48,895 bases of DNA from Desulfurivibrio sp. (GTDB taxonomy: Bacteria > Desulfobacterota > Desulfobulbia > Desulfobulbales > SURF-16). A program made the position numbers and the translations under genes. Shown here piece after piece: positions 1 through 8,599 of the stretch (position 1 is its first letter; each line of letters starts with the position of its first letter). Location: the NCBI GenBank assembly GCA_003605035.1, contig QZKJ01000022.1, forward strand, positions 1-48,895, given 5' to 3'. Below the pieces are notes generated by a model. The model did not search any database and was not told where the DNA came from. It saw only the letters and a list, made by a program, of their open reading frames with translations.

Positions 1-246
1 ATTCCAACCGTCACGATCCTGATCCGGTCCGTCCCCGTCGCATATTCCATCGTTATCGCGATCTTGCGTACGATCTGCAGCAAGATCGAACCTGCCGCTT
101 ATATCCTGGCTATTGTCCGGCCAGCAGATGTGATCCCGGTCCTGATCTTTGTCGCGATACTGGTCCTGGTCATCAGCAACCGCAGCACCTGGGAGAGTTA
201 CAAACATGAATGCCGTTGTCATGAGAAGAGCTGTACGTTTAATCAT
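1..246 (-). CDS. Asp-rich secreted protein, N-terminal part (runs off left edge)
   Basis: An open minus-strand frame starts with ATG at 246 and continues past base 1, giving 82 residues without a stop. The start is supported by AAGGTGG about 8 nt upstream. The N-terminus is a classic signal peptide: MIKR, a hydrophobic stretch, then PGAAVA followed by DD. The mature part is very rich in Asp, Arg, Gln and Gly, with repeated DxD/DRD clusters such as DRDNDGICDGDG and DQDRDG. Such spacing resembles calcium-binding thrombospondin type 3 or EF-hand-like loops, so an extracytoplasmic Ca2+-binding protein is plausible. The two visible Cys may pair. Function and full length are unknown because the 3' part is outside the window. 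Confidence 0.72.
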   Translation of the reverse strand, partial: MIKRTALLMTTAFMFVTLPGAAVADDQDQYRDKDQDRDHICWPDNSQDISGRFDLAADRTQDRDNDGICDGDGPDQDRDGWN

Positions 247-868
247 CTGTTTATCCACCTTAAAAATTGTCTTAGGTTAATTATTTCTCTGTGTTGCCAG
301 AACCATTCGGGCGCCCTCACCGGGCGTTGCCTGCTGCCTTCAGCACCCATCTACCTCGTTTTGTCGTATCTCCCCCATGCGATACGTCCGAGTACTGCCG
401 GCAGAACTCAACAAATCAAGATTGTTTACTTTCCCCTCACCTCCTTGCCGGATTTTGCCGCCTCCCCGCCAGGCTCCCATGGCGGAAACGCGAAGCGTTT
501 TTTGCGGTTTTTTTTCATAGTTCCGGTTGCGGATTCCCGCAGGAAATACCCCCTGAAAACCGGAGAATGCCCAGGCTGGGCAACAGCGCATAAGGACCCT
601 GGAGCCGCGGGTTCTCGTCGTCCCTTTTCAGGGGATTTTCGCGAACCCGGAAAGATCCTCATTTGTATGCAACTCTACGCGGTTAAGGCCAGGGAAACAA
701 TCCGGCGAACTACTCAAGACTTGCTCAGATTAACTACTCAGAACGCGGTGGGTATTAGTACCTAGCGACAAACCAAAGGGCGGGTTTCAAAGGATTTCTC
801 GTAATTATCCAGCTTGGGACGATAAACGTTCGATCGCCCCGGTGCTGCTGGATAGTTACGATTTTTCT
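247..868. other. Gene-free stretch with a strong hairpin; long leader of the secreted-protein gene
   Basis: I see no convincing gene in this ~620-base gap; open frames here have no family character. On the minus strand it is the leader of the Asp-rich protein gene. It contains a two-part hairpin: CGGGTTC at 608-614 pairs with GAACCCG at 643-649, with an inner TCCC/GGGA stem, and there is a GC-rich GCCCAG/CTGGGC palindrome near 570-582. AAACGC-GAA-GCGTTT near 488-502 is another small stem followed by a T-rich run on the plus strand. A regulatory RNA is possible, but I could not match a known riboswitch. Confidence 0.35.
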
Positions 869-1531
869 TTATTTGCTGGGCAGGATGTAGCCCTTGTCCA
901 GGGCATATTTTACCAGATTGGCGGTTTGTTTGATGTTCAGCTTGCGCATGATATTGGCGCGGTGATTTTCCACGGTGCGGCTGCTGATATAGAGCAGATC
1001 GGCGATCTCCTTATTGGAGATGCCCTCGGCAATCAGCTTGAGAATTTCCCTTTCCCGGGTGGTCAGGGGGTCGGACAGGGAGGCGAGCTCCCCCTTGTGG
1101 GAGGCCTGCACCAGATCAAAGGCGAATTCACCGGACAGCAGCGGCGAGATATAGCAGCCATTGTCCCTGATCTTTTCAATGGCGGCAAAGAGCTCCGTGT
1201 CCGCATCCTCCTTGAGCAGATAGCCTGCCGCGCCGGCGGACAGGGCGGAATAGACGTAATCCTTGTCCTTGTGCATGGTCAGAATCAATACCTTGATATC
1301 GGCGGAGATCATTTTGATCTCCCTGGCGGCCTCCAGCCCGCGGAGGTGGGGCATGGAGATGTCCAGAATCACCAGGTCCGGGGTATCCTGCCGCAAAAGC
1401 TCCAGCAGCATGAGCCCGTCGCTCGCCTCGCCGACCACCTCAAGGCCACCGTAAGTTTCGAGAATACTCTTGATCCCCTGGCGGAACAGGGCATGATCAT
1501 CGGCCAGCACAATACGGTACGGGGTAGCCAT
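869..1531 (-). CDS. NarL/FixJ-family response regulator
   Basis: A 220-residue two-domain response regulator. The receiver domain (about 5-120) has the acidic pair D11/D12, phospho-acceptor D57 in LVILDISMP, and a conserved Lys in YLLKED. The C-terminal LuxR-type HTH (about 152-215) contains LTTREREILKLIAEG and NKEIADLLYIS. It should be phosphorylated by the histidine kinase encoded 10 bp upstream in the same operon and then bind DNA as a dimer. The binding-protein gene upstream suggests its signal is a small periplasmic ligand. Target genes are not evident, although the long intergenic region at 4253-4763 is an obvious candidate for autoregulation. Confidence 0.93.
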   Translation of the reverse strand: MATPYRIVLADDHALFRQGIKSILETYGGLEVVGEASDGLMLLELLRQDTPDLVILDISMPHLRGLEAAREIKMISADIKVLILTMHKDKDYVYSALSAGAAGYLLKEDADTELFAAIEKIRDNGCYISPLLSGEFAFDLVQASHKGELASLSDPLTTREREILKLIAEGISNKEIADLLYISSRTVENHRANIMRKLNIKQTANLVKYALDKGYILPSK

Positions 1532-1541
1532 GGGCTTTTCC

Positions 1542-3332
1542 TCAGCGAAATTTTAATGGAACGGCAAAACTGATTATGGTGCCGCCTTTACTGCTCTGCA
1601 CGGAGAGAGTTCCTCCCAGCATGCGGACCCGCTCGTGCATGGCGGACAGTCCCAGGCCGTGTTTGGTGCGATCCCGGCCAAGGACTTCCCGCACATCAAA
1701 GCCCTCGCCGTCATCCCGCACCTGGAAGAAAAAACTGTCCTGCCGTCTGCTGAGGGTGAGCCAGACGTTGCTGGCCAGGGAATGCTTGGCGATGTTGGTC
1801 AGACACTCCTGGACGATCCGGTACACGGTGATCTTCTGATCGCGGGAAAAAAGGCTGTCAAGCTCGGTCATATCCAGGGAACAGCTGATATTATACAGCT
1901 TGCCGGACGATTCCACCAGCCGGCGCACGGCGATGGTCAGCCCCAGATCCTCCAGGATGGAGGGGCTCAGGTCCCGGGAAAGACGGCGGACGTTTTCCGT
2001 GACCTCATTGATGTAATTGATCACGGCATCACACTCTTTTTTCAGACCGGCCTCGGCTCCCCATGCGCGCTGGATGGCCCGCACCTTGAGTTTGAGCACC
2101 ATCAGCGACTGCCCCAGTTCATCGTGGAGTTCCACGGAAAGCCGGCGGCGCTCCTCTTCCTGGGCGGTGAGGAGCTGGGCGGACAGGTCACGGAGTTCCC
2201 GCTCCGACTGCCGCAGCGCCTCCTCGGCCTTCCTGCGCTCGGTGACGTCGCGGGCAATGCCCACCACCCCCTCTATCCCCCCCTCCTTATCCTTCAGGAC
2301 AGTCGCGGAAAAGAGCATGGGGACCCTGGCGCCGTCCCTGGCCAGATAGTCTATTTCCAGATTGATGATCTTTTCACCGGCCAGCACCCGCCGAAATCCC
2401 GCTTCACTGAAAAAGGATTCTTCCATGGGCAGGATTTTCTGCACATGCGCGCCGATCAGTTCCTCCTCCTGATAGCCGAGGAGTTCACAGGCGGCCTTGT
2501 TCACGCTGCTGATCCTGGCATCCGGCTCAAGCACCACCAGGGTATCGTTCATGCTGCCGATGATGTTGTCGACATAATCCCTGGAAATGGTGGTTTTCCG
2601 CAGATTCTCGGTCATCTCGTTAAAGGAGTTGGCCAGGGCGCCGATCTCATCGTTTCTTCTGACGGTCAGCCGGGTGATGAGATCGCCTGCGGCCACCTTG
2701 CCGGTGGCGTCGGTTATCTTTTTGATCGGCGCGGAAATAAAGGCGGCCAGGAGATACGCGGAAATGCCGCCGATGAGAATGGTGACCACTGCTATGATGA
2801 AAATCTGCTGGCGGGCACTGGCGATTTCCTTCTCAACCGCCATATAGGAATAGCCGAGCCGGACCGTTCCCAGCCTGGCGTCGTCCAGATAGATGGGGGT
2901 GTAGATATCGTAATAGTATTCCCCGCTTCCCGGCAGGGTTGCCTGGAAACTGCCATATTTCTCGGACTTCAGCGCAACAGAGGTCATGCTGTCCCGGTAG
3001 ATTTTGCCGACTTCCTGCAGGTCGCTGTGCATCACCACCCTGCCCTGGGGGTCAAGCAGGACGACGTAGCGAACATAATCCTGCTCCATGGAGTGATTGA
3101 CAAAACGGCGGAGAGTGGGCAGGTCGTTGCTCAGCATGGGACTGGTGCTGAACTTGGCCACGTCGGCGGCCAGCGCCAGCCCCCGTTTGCGCAGCTCGCC
3201 TTCCAGACTTTCCTTTTCCCGCATGGTGGTGATGACGCCGGTGACCACGACAAGAATCACCACCAGGCTTTCAATCAGCAGAGTCAGCTTGGTGCGCAAG
3301 CTGAATTTCAGCCATGGCGGCCAGATTTCCAT
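1542..3332 (-). CDS. Membrane sensor histidine kinase (HAMP-PAS-HisKA_3-HATPase)
   Basis: A 596-residue NarX/DegS-type kinase. TM1 lies at about 15-36, followed by a ~140-residue periplasmic sensor domain, TM2 at about 177-200, HAMP at 200-250 and a PAS domain with PAC at about 255-365 (ending GIARDVTERRKAEE). HisKA_3 follows with the phospho-acceptor H403 in RRRLSVELHDELGQSL, then an HATPase_c domain with the N box (QECLTNIAKHS) and G boxes (DDGEGFDV, GLGLSAMHERV). HisKA_3 kinases pair with NarL-type regulators, matching the gene immediately downstream. The PhnD-like binding protein gene ends 17 bp upstream, so the periplasmic domain may read a ligand-loaded binding protein rather than a free ligand. 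The internal PAS could add a cytoplasmic input. Confidence 0.93.
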   Translation of the reverse strand: MEIWPPWLKFSLRTKLTLLIESLVVILVVVTGVITTMREKESLEGELRKRGLALAADVAKFSTSPMLSNDLPTLRRFVNHSMEQDYVRYVVLLDPQGRVVMHSDLQEVGKIYRDSMTSVALKSEKYGSFQATLPGSGEYYYDIYTPIYLDDARLGTVRLGYSYMAVEKEIASARQQIFIIAVVTILIGGISAYLLAAFISAPIKKITDATGKVAAGDLITRLTVRRNDEIGALANSFNEMTENLRKTTISRDYVDNIIGSMNDTLVVLEPDARISSVNKAACELLGYQEEELIGAHVQKILPMEESFFSEAGFRRVLAGEKIINLEIDYLARDGARVPMLFSATVLKDKEGGIEGVVGIARDVTERRKAEEALRQSERELRDLSAQLLTAQEEERRRLSVELHDELGQSLMVLKLKVRAIQRAWGAEAGLKKECDAVINYINEVTENVRRLSRDLSPSILEDLGLTIAVRRLVESSGKLYNISCSLDMTELDSLFSRDQKITVYRIVQECLTNIAKHSLASNVWLTLSRRQDSFFFQVRDDGEGFDVREVLGRDRTKHGLGLSAMHERVRMLGGTLSVQSSKGGTIISFAVPLKFR

Positions 3333-3349
3333 GCCCAGAGCCCCCGCTT

Positions 3350-4252
3350 CTATTCCGCCTTCTGTTCCCCGATGAGGACCCGCATCCCGTCATAATCCTC
3401 ATCCTTGGCCTGCTGAAAGCCGCCGATCTCTGCGGAGGAAAGGATCCTGGCATGTTCAGGGTTGCTGCGGTTGAGTTTCAGCAGGGCCCGGTCGAAACTG
3501 GCCACAATCGCCGGGTCCAGGCCCAGGCGGGCGGCAAACACCCGGGTCGGCACCAGGGTGGTGGTGGCAATGACATGAAGTTCCCGGGCATTGACCCCGA
3601 GTTCCCGCTCTTTTTTGGCATGCTCTTCAAGATAATGATCGCACACCACCCCCGCATCAAAGGCCTTGAGAAACACATTGAAGAGAATGTCCTCGCAGCA
3701 GCCGCCGTTGGCATACATGGCCAGATCCTTGTCGATATCGATGCCGTTTTCTTCAAACACCATCTTCGCCACCACCCATTTGGAGGCGGAGAGCTTGGAG
3801 CCGAACATGACGGACTTACCGACCAGATCCTTCATCGTGTTTATTTTGCTGTCCTTTCTGGCAACGATGGCGCCGGACTGGGAGACCCCCCCCTTCAGGT
3901 TGAGCGCCTTCAGCAGGGTCGTCTGGTCATAGAGCGGGGCAAATTTCACGTACACATTGGGGTCCTGGAAAGCAAAATCAATATCCTTATTCCTGATCTG
4001 GGCCTCGAATTCCGCGGCATCCGGCGGAAACACCAGCTTGATCTCCGTGCCGGTCTCCACCTGCAGATAGGTGACCAGCGGTAGGAACTTTTTAAAACTC
4101 AACACCACGTCACTGCAGGGGGAAACGGCGATAACAATCTTGCCGACGGCTTCTTCTTCGGCACAGCTCGCTCCAGCCGGCAGACAGAAAAAAAAGAGAA
4201 AGGTCGCGATCCCGTTAACCAATTTCCTGATACTCATCTTCAACCTCTTCAC
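3350..4252 (-). CDS. PhnD-like periplasmic binding protein, probable ligand sensor for the kinase
   Basis: A 300-residue protein with a signal peptide (hydrophobic residues about 14-30, likely cleavage after SCA at 29-31) and the PhnD/phosphonate-type periplasmic binding fold: VSPCSDVVLSFKKFLPLV, TYLQVETGTEI, FAFQDPNVYVKF, VGKSVMFGSKLSASKW. No ABC permease or ATPase genes are adjacent. Instead it is first in an operon with a histidine kinase and a response regulator. That layout matches AioX-AioS-AioR-type systems, in which a PhnD-family protein presents a ligand to the sensor kinase. A vicinal Cys pair (C185-C186) plus C46 and C204 are unusual and might bind a soft metal or oxyanion. Ligand unknown; phosphite, phosphonate, phosphate and arsenite are all possible. 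Confidence 0.85.
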   Translation of the reverse strand: MKRLKMSIRKLVNGIATFLFFFCLPAGASCAEEEAVGKIVIAVSPCSDVVLSFKKFLPLVTYLQVETGTEIKLVFPPDAAEFEAQIRNKDIDFAFQDPNVYVKFAPLYDQTTLLKALNLKGGVSQSGAIVARKDSKINTMKDLVGKSVMFGSKLSASKWVVAKMVFEENGIDIDKDLAMYANGGCCEDILFNVFLKAFDAGVVCDHYLEEHAKKERELGVNARELHVIATTTLVPTRVFAARLGLDPAIVASFDRALLKLNRSNPEHARILSSAEIGGFQQAKDEDYDGMRVLIGEQKAE

Positions 4253-4448
4253 CGAATCTCGCTGATTATCCTTACAACTTCACTTACAGAGTATTCATCA
4301 TAATCGGTAACACGCATTTTCCCTACCCATTGTTGCAAAAAGCCGGGAAATTTCCAATTTTCCGCCACAAAAAATTTCCGGAGTTGGTTCTTTTTCGCGC
4401 CCTCACCATTGCCAGCCGTATATCCTGACAATCCTCTTGTCGAATACC

Positions 4449-4471
4449 AAAATGAAGGGGCCCTTCATTTT
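4449..4471. promoter_or_regulatory. Perfect 11-bp-arm palindrome between divergent genes
   Basis: AAAATGAAGGG and CCCTTCATTTT flank a single base. The site lies between the minus-strand binding-protein/kinase operon (start at 4252) and the plus-strand ModE-like gene. The symmetric A/T ends allow it to be a bidirectional terminator-like hairpin, but its place between divergent starts, with no gene ending nearby, also fits an operator. Nothing in the sequence decides between these. Confidence 0.45.
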
Positions 4472-4763
4472 TGACATGGTCAATGCAAAATTGGCCGGCC
4501 ATCTGCCGCCGGCCGTTGAGGCCCGCTGTACCGTCGCCCGCTTATCAAGCTGATACCACTGAGATTAATAAAATTTGCTGCGTTGGCACCTGATTTGCCA
4601 GCACAGGAGACTGCAGCATGATGTTTTCGGGCAGAGGAGTTCGGCTTGTCATCCGTTAGGTATTTACGCTATATCGAAACACGAGGAGGGCAGTGATGAA
4701 AAGGGCCGGCATGACACCGCCAGGCTGCTGCTTGATTGTTGAACTGGAACAGGGAGCATCGAG

Positions 4764-5064
4764 GTGGCAGGAGCGACTTTTCTCGGCTACGGACGGGTCA
4801 CGCTGCTGGGAAGAATACGCCAGTACGGTTCCATAAGCCAGACCGCCAAATCCATGGACATGTCCTACCGCCATGCCTGGGATCTGGTTGACTCAATGAA
4901 CCGCCAGTCGCCTGAGCCCCTGGTGGAGACCACTACCGGCGGCAAAGGGGGAGGTGGCGCGAAAATTACCGAAACCAGGCGAACAGGAGATCGCTCATTT
5001 CTGGAACCTTTACCGGCGCTTTAAAAAATTTCTCGACAAGGAAGACAAAACCTTCAACCTGTAA
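4764..5064 (+). pseudogene. ModE-like molybdate-type HTH regulator, frameshifted
   Basis: From GTG at 4764 (AGGGAG 7 nt upstream) the frame encodes a ModE N-terminal LysR-like HTH: GRVTLLGRIRQYGSISQTAK, then YRHAWDLVDSMN and the hallmark TGGKGGGGAKIT. Around 4971-4974 (GAAACC) the frame shifts by one base. The other frame then reads PGEQEIAHFWNLYRRFKKFL and on to a stop at 5062-5064, which is the expected C-terminus of single-domain ModE proteins of ~100-115 residues. A second shift near 4759 is possible, because a good N-terminus (VELEQGA) lies in another frame from the ATG at 4696. Single-domain ModE regulators act on molybdate or tungstate genes; none are visible here. One or two indels mean decay or assembly error. 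Confidence 0.7.
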
Positions 5065-5130
5065 TTGCTGCCGTCAGTAGGGGTTTGCGGGTCTGCATTT
5101 TACGGATCCGGCTAGCTAGCCTGGCAACAG

Positions 5131-6570
5131 TCAAGCAACCATCTCCTTCTCCTCGGCGGTCATTGAGCGGACATGGATCTGCAGGGTACTCTTATTAAGT
5201 TCCACCACCACCATCCGGTCCAGCTTATCAATAACCCGCACCGCCTTGCCGATGGTCACGGCCACCCCGGGATAGAGACTGCCGTAGACATAGATTGCTT
5301 CACTGGATGCCTGTTCAAGCTCTTTATCGAGCTGCATCTGCATTTCGGTCAGCTGATTATTCTTCTCCATCACCTCGGGCATCATCTTGTTGAGTTCTGC
5401 CAGCACACCGGCTTTCTCGCCGCCGAAGTTCTTGCCCTCCGTTTTTTTCATCTCATTGAGGGTGCTGATATTTTTGAGGATCTCGTTCATCCGGTTGGGC
5501 CAGTACTCCTTGGCCGCCTCGACCTGTCTTTTCTTTTTCTCAAGCTCGGGTTTCAATCCCACGGTCACTTCCGTGACCACCTCCGCTTCTGAGCCGAGAT
5601 CCTTGACATACATGCTGCCGCCGATGACATACTTACCGCCGATTACCGTGCCTTTGCCGCCGACAACCATCATGGAGCCCCCGGTTTTCACCCGGCCCTG
5701 CACGACAAAATTATCAACCCGCAGGGATCCCCTGGTTTCGATGAGACCGAAATTCTCACAGAAATCAAGGGCGATATCCCCTTTTGCCCGTATTTCCGCG
5801 TCCTGCCCCACCACGCCGCCGGATATCCGCACCGCTCCCCCGGCCAGGAGCTGGACATTATTCACCCCCTTGCCGATAAAAATATCGCCCTTGCACTTGA
5901 TCTTGAAACCAGGCAGCACCTCGCCGGTAATCTCCAGTTTGGTGCCGCAGAAGGCGATATTGCCCACCGCCATGTCAACATTGCCGGTGATAATATGCTC
6001 CTCATAAACAGCGGGCTTGCCGTCGCCCATGACGAACTTGCCATCCACCAGGGCGGTAACCTGCAGGCCATCCTCGCTCAATGCCACGCCCGGTCCGCAT
6101 TTGATGTTGACATCCTTGCCCGGCTTGCAGGGGATCTCCTCACCCAGCACATTTTTGCCCGGCGTGCCGGCCGTGGCCGGAATCTTCCTCAGCAGCAACT
6201 GCCCCTTGGGGACATTGACGATATGACCGAGCTCACGGAAATCAACCCTGTCCTGCCCGGGTTTCAGCGACTTGGCCCGGGAGACGATGACCGGTTTGAC
6301 CACCGGTTTGACCTTGGCGTTTTCCCCAGCAACCGCCGGCGTGCCGCTGGCAATGACCGTTTTCCCCTCCCGGGCCGGAGGAAGTTTCTGGACAAAACCG
6401 AAACTTACCCCATGACTCTGCACCTCTTTGACAATCTCGTCAAAGGGCACGCTTTCAAAGCGGTCATCCTCGCTGACAAGCTGGAGAACCGCCTTCAGTT
6501 TATCCTTGGTCAGCTTGAGCAGGAAACAGTCATTACAGATTTTAACCGGTTTTTTCGAGAGATCTTCCAT
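5131..6570 (-). CDS. FapA/DUF342 family protein
   Basis: 479 residues from ATG 6570, chosen because AAGGAAGG lies just upstream; the in-frame extension to 6687 has no family character. The N-terminal part carries a DUF342 (flagellar assembly protein A) region, including DFRELGHIVNVPKGQLLLRK and GEEIPCKPGKDVNI. A repetitive parallel-beta-helix-like core follows (VDGKFVMGDGKP, GNIAFCGTKLEITGEVLPG, IFIGKGVNNVQLLAGG). A charged coiled coil (about residues 345-420) and a short beta C-terminus end it. DUF342 proteins are cytoplasmic, and the family is linked to envelope or motility functions in some bacteria, with no settled mechanism. The N-terminus also contains CNDCF. It lies 118 bp downstream of the K+ channel gene on the same strand. 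Confidence 0.85.
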   Translation of the reverse strand: MEDLSKKPVKICNDCFLLKLTKDKLKAVLQLVSEDDRFESVPFDEIVKEVQSHGVSFGFVQKLPPAREGKTVIASGTPAVAGENAKVKPVVKPVIVSRAKSLKPGQDRVDFRELGHIVNVPKGQLLLRKIPATAGTPGKNVLGEEIPCKPGKDVNIKCGPGVALSEDGLQVTALVDGKFVMGDGKPAVYEEHIITGNVDMAVGNIAFCGTKLEITGEVLPGFKIKCKGDIFIGKGVNNVQLLAGGAVRISGGVVGQDAEIRAKGDIALDFCENFGLIETRGSLRVDNFVVQGRVKTGGSMMVVGGKGTVIGGKYVIGGSMYVKDLGSEAEVVTEVTVGLKPELEKKKRQVEAAKEYWPNRMNEILKNISTLNEMKKTEGKNFGGEKAGVLAELNKMMPEVMEKNNQLTEMQMQLDKELEQASSEAIYVYGSLYPGVAVTIGKAVRVIDKLDRMVVVELNKSTLQIHVRSMTAEEKEMVA

Positions 6571-6687
6571 TGCCTTCCTTAAAATAACAGGGCAATTGCC
6601 AGCGGGGAACAGGGGAGAGCGAACTATGCGGAAAGAATCAGAATTCGCAGATGTCCCTTTATTGTAACACAGACTCTCGGCAATCAA

Positions 6688-7674
6688 TTAAATAATTTTT
6701 TCCAGCAGCTTGATTTTCTCATACTCGCCAAGCACCACCAGGGTATCACCGCTCAGGATGCTGGTCCCCAGGTTGGGATTGAACTGCATCTCCCCCTGGC
6801 TGCGTTTGATGGCCACGACGATCAGGTCGAAATCCCTGCGGATATTCGATTCCAGCAGGGTCTTGTTGGTCATCTGCCCTTTCTCGGAAACCTGCAGTTC
6901 CTCCAGGCGCAGCCCGAGTTCCCCGCCGGACACGGTGAGATCGATAAAATCGGTCACCGTGGGCCGCAGGACATGATGGGCCATACGGGTGGCGCCGATA
7001 TAATAGGGAGAAAGCACCTTATTGGCCCCGGCCCGCAGCAGCTTGATCTCCACGCCCTCCACCCCGCTGGAGCGGGCCATGATATAGAGATCAGGATTGA
7101 GCCCCCTGGCGGAAAGGACGATGTAAACATTATCGGCATCTGAGGAGACAACGGCGATGAGGCCGCTGGCCTTATCCACGCCGGCCTTGAGCAGCATATC
7201 ATCATTGGAGGCCTCGCCATCGAGGAAAAGATAGCCCAGTTCACTGAGCTTGTTGATGACCTGGGGGTCATTTTCTATAACCACAAACTGCTTGTTTTCC
7301 GCACTGAGCAGCTTGGTGATGACCTGGCCTATACGGCCGAAACCGCAGACAATGTAATGGCCGCTCAGCTCAGACACCTTTTTCTTCATGTTCAACCTCC
7401 CGTAAACAGCCTGAAGCCTGCCTTCAACCACGGCCTCGGTAATCTTGGTGAAAACCAGCATCATGAATCCCACCCCCACCATGATGAGGGCCATGGTGAA
7501 AACGCGGCCAGCGGGGCTGAGATGCACAACCTCGCCGTAACCCACGGTGGTGATGGTAATGAGGGTCATGTACAGACCGTCCAGAAAGGTGCTGTCCTCC
7601 AGCACCATGTAGCCGCATGCCCCACTGAGAAGAATAAGCGAGAGCATCAGCGCCGCCCTGACAGATTTTTTCAT
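6688..7674 (-). CDS. 2TM potassium channel with RCK_N and RCK_C (TrkA) domains
   Basis: 328 residues. TM1 is at about 7-23, the pore loop carries the K+ selectivity filter TVGYGE (43-48), and TM2 is at about 57-77. The cytoplasmic half has a TrkA_N/RCK Rossmann domain starting HYIVCGFGRIGQVITKLL (NAD-type GxGxxG) and an RCK_C domain from about 240 (GGELGLRLEELQVSEKGQM). This is the MthK-type architecture for ligand-gated K+ flux. RCK_C domains in other bacteria bind c-di-AMP, and a c-di-AMP synthase gene lies at 25.3 kb, so that ligand is a reasonable guess. The start codon lies 6 bp from the end of a MITE-like element, and no Shine-Dalgarno sequence is visible in the bases before it. Confidence 0.93.
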   Translation of the reverse strand: MKKSVRAALMLSLILLSGACGYMVLEDSTFLDGLYMTLITITTVGYGEVVHLSPAGRVFTMALIMVGVGFMMLVFTKITEAVVEGRLQAVYGRLNMKKKVSELSGHYIVCGFGRIGQVITKLLSAENKQFVVIENDPQVINKLSELGYLFLDGEASNDDMLLKAGVDKASGLIAVVSSDADNVYIVLSARGLNPDLYIMARSSGVEGVEIKLLRAGANKVLSPYYIGATRMAHHVLRPTVTDFIDLTVSGGELGLRLEELQVSEKGQMTNKTLLESNIRRDFDLIVVAIKRSQGEMQFNPNLGTSILSGDTLVVLGEYEKIKLLEKII

Positions 7675-7680
7675 AATAAT

Positions 7681-7916
7681 TCAACTTTCTGACTTGATTT
7701 ATTTTGTCGGAATAACTGTATTTTTTGTGACATAGCTGCTGCTCTGATCTCCGTCATGTGAAGGCAGAAGACAGGAGACAGAATTCAGAATGATTAATTT
7801 TATTACGTTTTATTCTGGCTCCTGACTCCTGGCTTCTGAATTCTCCGGGAACAGGCTTCGGGCAACCTGGGAATATCTATCTAATTTCAACATGTTACCA
7901 CAACTCAGAAAGTTGA
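7681..7916. mobile_element. MITE-like element, copy 1
   Basis: A ~236-bp non-coding element with perfect terminal inverted repeats: TCAACTTTCTGA at 7681-7692 and TCAGAAAGTTGA at 7905-7916. ATAAT stands on both outer sides and may be a target duplication. Inside are two inverted arrays of 7-bp units: GCAGAAG ACAGGAG ACAGAAT TCAGAAT on the left, and GGCTCCT GACTCCT GGCTTCT GAATTCT on the right. ACATGTTACCACAACT is conserved near the right end. Related copies are at 15792-16024 (same orientation) and 46350-46584 (inverted). There is no transposase, so mobility would require one in trans. Confidence 0.8.
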
Positions 7917-8267
7917 ATAATAAGTGGTGGACACGGTAAGCTTTGGATTGTGAATGAGAAATTCCTCGTCCCGGGTTCTCCCTGCCAGTACGGTCAATGC
8001 CGTAAAATTTCGTAAAAACCGTCTGCTGATCAACCTGGCTGGCAAGATTTCATTTTACCCTGTATTTTTCATCATTCCTACCGGATATTTTCCCTGTCCT
8101 GCAGATCCCGCCACCCGCAGAACCAGCCCGGCCGCCCCCGCAGCCGGCACTCATCTGCTCCGGCAGAAACCGAAAGCGCAAAGAGTAAAGTTTTCCCGGC
8201 AAATGCCGATACGTTTATCAAAAGCAAAGCAAGCAGAAAAACGCAGCCATCCAGGGAAGGAGCCGCC
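7917..8267. other. Gene-free stretch before the 40-residue ORF
   Basis: I see no supported gene in these ~350 bases. The stretch separates MITE copy 1 from the small ORF at 8268. It includes the small hairpin CCGGC-AAAT-GCCG near 8199-8211 and purine-rich sequence, but no recognised RNA family. Confidence 0.4.
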
Positions 8268-8390
8268 ATGACACGCCAGGAAGCCATCAGAATTCTGATC
8301 TTGAGTCCCATTTACTTTCGCATGACCCTTGTAGACCGGAAAGAGCTTATCCGGGAATTCTGCATTCTGCACGGCAAAAAAGACAAGTAG
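8268..8390 (+). CDS. Small 40-residue hypothetical protein
   Basis: ATG at 8268 is preceded at good spacing by AAGGAG (8257-8262). The product starts MTRQEAIRILILSPIYFRMT and continues LVDRKELIREFCILHGKK. It is amphipathic and helical in character, with regular charged and aliphatic residues and no signal peptide. The strong ribosome binding site and protein-like composition argue for a real small gene. The pattern xxEAIRIL...PxYFR...R..LIREFC looks like a short conserved protein, but I cannot name a family. It precedes adk by ~210 bp on the same strand. Confidence 0.6.
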   Translation: MTRQEAIRILILSPIYFRMTLVDRKELIREFCILHGKKDK

Positions 8391-8599
8391 CCCGCCAGCG
8401 GCCGTTTCCCCTTCTTTTTCCCCCTCCTTTCACCGAGACGTCCCGGTCAATTCATCCTCTTTTTTATTTTTTATGGCATAGTTTTGCAACATGGGCTATA
8501 GTCGTTTGCCAGTTATAGTAAAAGCTCCGCAATTACTACATGTTACCACAATTCTAGGAGAGGAATTTCAACAGCAAACTTTGCACAAGGAGAGAAGGG

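Noticed and set aside
400..700. c-di-GMP or other known riboswitch upstream of the Asp-rich gene
   Set aside because: The hairpin is real, but the conserved GEMM or cobalamin sequence elements are not there.
1635..3395. Long plus-strand frame opposite the histidine kinase gene
   Set aside because: Shadow frame, His/Gly/Gln-rich without domains; the minus-strand kinase motifs are decisive.
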